DNA from: Alphaproteobacteria bacterium
GTDB taxonomy: Bacteria > Pseudomonadota > Alphaproteobacteria > Rhodobacterales > Rhodobacteraceae
Assembly: GCA_030425925.1 (NCBI GenBank)
Contig: JAUHZO010000005.1
Span: 124,001-188,000 of the forward strand
Length of the DNA stretch: 64,000 bases
Reading direction: 5' to 3'
Shown here: in pieces, positions 62,344 to 64,000 of the stretch
Numbering within the stretch: position 1 is the stretch's first letter
How the letters are laid out: each line of letters starts with the position of its first letter
Translations under genes and position numbers: made by a program
The notes under the pieces: generated by a model
Databases searched by the model: none
Seen by the model: the letters and a program-made list of their open reading frames with translations, nothing else
Told to the model about the DNA's origin: nothing

Positions 62344-63569
62344 CAGGCGACTTGGCGCAGGTTCATCTCGTCCAGAAGGCGCGGGATCTGTGCCTTGAAC
62401 TTGAAGAACCCCGCTTTGGCATGCGGCCAGGCGCGTCGGTCATGGTTGCGGAGCGGCCGGACCACCGGCAGGCCGGTCACCGCGCGCAGCGTATCCGCCA
62501 CCGGGCCCACCGGCGCATGGGCGGTCACGATCTGCGCCGCGCCGCTGTCGCGGGCCCAGTCCGCGATGTCCTGTGCCGTCTGCAGCCTCTCGGTCAGCGG
62601 CCCCAGCCGTGCCGACCAGCGCGCCGCCGTCTCGGCCATCAGCGCGTCGCGAAAGCCCAGAACCGCCGGGGCCATCGCCAGCGGCGAGGCATTGCCGCGG
62701 GCTGCCAATGTCGCGCAGGCCACCGGCTGCAGGCCGGAGGCCAGCAGCCAGCCGGGGCTCAGATCGTCCTCGTGCAGCAGGATGGCGGTGGGCCGCGCCG
62801 GATCGATCCCTTCGGAGGCGGGCAGCGGCCCGGGCGGCGGAGGCGGCGGGCCTTCAAGCGCGGTGGCGTCTGTGTTCAGAACGCCCGGAGGCGGATTGAA
62901 CCGGCCTTCGGTATATTCGGCGATGTTGGACGCGCGGGCGACATAGGCCTTGCCCACCGTCTGCAAACCGGCCACCCAGCGCCAGGACAACGTGTTGGAG
63001 GCCGGATCGCCATCCAGCAGGTGGCGCAGAAAGAAATCCGCCCCCAGGGCCCAGGGCAGGCGCAGGGTGAAGATCCAGATCGAGGCAAACCACATGCGGG
63101 CATGGTTGTGCAGATAGCCAGTGTCCACCAGTTCCTGCGCCCAGGCATCGAAACAGTCGATCCCGGTCTGCCCGAGGCACGCCGCCTCCCAGTGCGCGCG
63201 CAGACCGGCTTCGCTCTGCACCCGGTCCAGCGCGCGGCGCAACTCGGCCTGATAGGCCGTCCAGACAGCGGGCCGCATCTCCAGCCAGCCTTTCCAGTAG
63301 GTGCGCCAGAACACCTCCATCACGAACTTGTCCGCCGCGGCCCGCGAGTGGCGCCCGAGCACGGCGCACAGGACCTCTTCTTCGGTCACGACCCGGTGCC
63401 GCAGCCAGGGTGACAGGCGCGACACATGCCGGTGTTGCCCCGGGCCAAGGTCGAAATTGCGCCGCGCCGCATAGGCGCGCCCGGCATCGGGCAGAAAGGC
63501 CTGAAGCCGCGCCAGCGCGGCGTGGCGGGTGGCGGCAAAGGCCGGGGCGGAATTGGGGACGTCTTGCAT
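62343..63569 (-). CDS. Photolyase/cryptochrome-like FAD-binding protein with apparently permuted domains
   Basis: Protein of 408 aa. Residues about 45-270 match the FAD-binding helical domain of DNA photolyases: [18 protein letters not shown], then [40 protein letters not shown] and [16 protein letters not shown]. In ordinary photolyases this is the C-terminal half. Here the alpha/beta region seems to follow it (residues about 290-400: [52 protein letters not shown]), after a proline-rich linker. I chose the ATG at 63569, which starts shortly before the recognisable domain. DNA repair or light sensing is possible; catalytic function is not established. Confidence 0.78.
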   Translation of the reverse strand: MQDVPNSAPAFAATRHAALARLQAFLPDAGRAYAARRNFDLGPGQHRHVSRLSPWLRHRVVTEEEVLCAVLGRHSRAAADKFVMEVFWRTYWKGWLEMRPAVWTAYQAELRRALDRVQSEAGLRAHWEAACLGQTGIDCFDAWAQELVDTGYLHNHARMWFASIWIFTLRLPWALGADFFLRHLLDGDPASNTLSWRWVAGLQTVGKAYVARASNIAEYTEGRFNPPPGVLNTDATALEGPPPPPPGPLPASEGIDPARPTAILLHEDDLSPGWLLASGLQPVACATLAARGNASPLAMAPAVLGFRDALMAETAARWSARLGPLTERLQTAQDIADWARDSGAAQIVTAHAPVGPVADTLRAVTGLPVVRPLRNHDRRAWPHAKAGFFKFKAQIPRLLDEMNLRQVA

Positions 63570-63714
63570 GGCGCTCAGGGTAGGCGGCAAACCGCCAGCT
63601 TCAAGCGCGGGGCGAAAAACCGTGGCCCCCTTGCGGGTCCTCCGGGGCGACACTAAGACTCTGTTAATCCCATGGCGATACGCCTTTCCCCCTAGCAGCA
63701 GCAGGCAGGTTCCG

Positions 63715-64000
63715 ATGAAAGACCCGATCGACACGTACATGAACACGCTGGTCCCCATGGTGGTGGAACAGACCAGCCGGGGCGAACGTGCCTATGACAT
63801 CTTCTCGCGCCTCCTGAAGGAGCGCATCGTCTTCGTGAACGGCCCGGTGCATGACGGCATGTCGACGCTGGTGGTGGCCCAGTTGCTGCACCTGGAGGCG
63901 GAAAACCCCAAGAAGGAAATCAGCATGTACATCAACAGCCCCGGCGGGTCCGTCGTGGCGGGGATGAGCATCTATGACACCATGCAGTACATCAAGCCCA
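63715..64000 (+). CDS. clpP: ATP-dependent Clp protease proteolytic subunit, 3' end outside window
   Basis: The first 95 codons of ClpP, open to the window edge. [20 protein letters not shown] at the start and [20 protein letters not shown] match the family, and [20 protein letters not shown] is the segment before the catalytic serine. The serine itself lies beyond the window. ClpP degrades proteins with ClpX or ClpA. Confidence 0.95.
   Translation, partial: MKDPIDTYMNTLVPMVVEQTSRGERAYDIFSRLLKERIVFVNGPVHDGMSTLVVAQLLHLEAENPKKEISMYINSPGGSVVAGMSIYDTMQYIKP

Overview
The window looks like chromosomal DNA from a high-GC marine-type alphaproteobacterium of the Rhodobacteraceae (Roseobacter group). 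The evidence is the complete soxRS-VWXYZABCDEF order, the paired TRAP-transporter operons, the soxBDAG sarcosine oxidase operon, dnaG-rpoD side by side, nrdR-ribD, a RutR-controlled pyrimidine block, and the intergenic repeats typical of this family. The genus cannot be fixed from the sequence. Coding density is high and no gene-free stretch exceeds 300 bases. I see no tRNA, rRNA, CRISPR array or recognisable insertion sequence.

Region by region. 1-1784: end of a polyamine-type ABC transporter (permease, then binding protein). 1990-5321: a TRAP transporter operon whose binding-protein gene carries an in-frame amber codon, plus a DUF3237 protein. 5422-15601: an orphan RTX-repeat gene, then a divergent catabolic block. 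Leftward it has a crotonase, a MarR regulator, an amidohydrolase, a complete TRAP transporter and an FAD monooxygenase. Rightward it has a feruloyl-CoA synthetase and an internally deleted acyl-CoA dehydrogenase. Together these look like uptake and CoA-dependent side-chain shortening of hydroxycinnamates (lignin-derived aromatics).

15870-24798: an ABC transporter of the NMT1/SsuA type, a GNAT enzyme, dihydropyrimidinase, a small coupled membrane protein, a GIY-YIG nuclease bracketed by palindromes, a carbamoyl-amino-acid amidohydrolase, and divergent rutR with a near-consensus RutR operator. This is reductive pyrimidine catabolism. 25068-27783: three TadG/TadE-like pilus-assembly genes. 27899-32973: heterotetrameric sarcosine oxidase (soxBDAG). 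33003-38978: small secreted protein, DNA primase, RpoD and a set of small proteins, including a HlyU-family one. 39049-42833: dienelactone hydrolase, YjbQ, DUF1353 and an M20 amidohydrolase.

42999-50000: nrdR-ribD and ribE, separated by three capsule genes (kpsC, kpsD-like, kpsS) on the opposite strand. 50148-62282: the thiosulfate-oxidation (Sox) locus, with regulator SoxR, transporter SoxT and thioredoxin SoxS leftward, and soxVWXYZABCDEF rightward. It has an operator-like palindrome before soxX, a hairpin between soxZ and soxA, and a terminator plus a perfect palindrome between soxA and soxB. 62343-64000: a photolyase-like FAD protein with an apparently permuted domain order, and the start of clpP.

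The most notable points are the amber-interrupted TRAP binding protein, the acyl-CoA dehydrogenase lacking its middle domain and starting with a hexanucleotide repeat, the palindrome-flanked GIY-YIG gene, the family of intergenic repeats with a conserved AT-rich tail, and the permuted photolyase-like protein.
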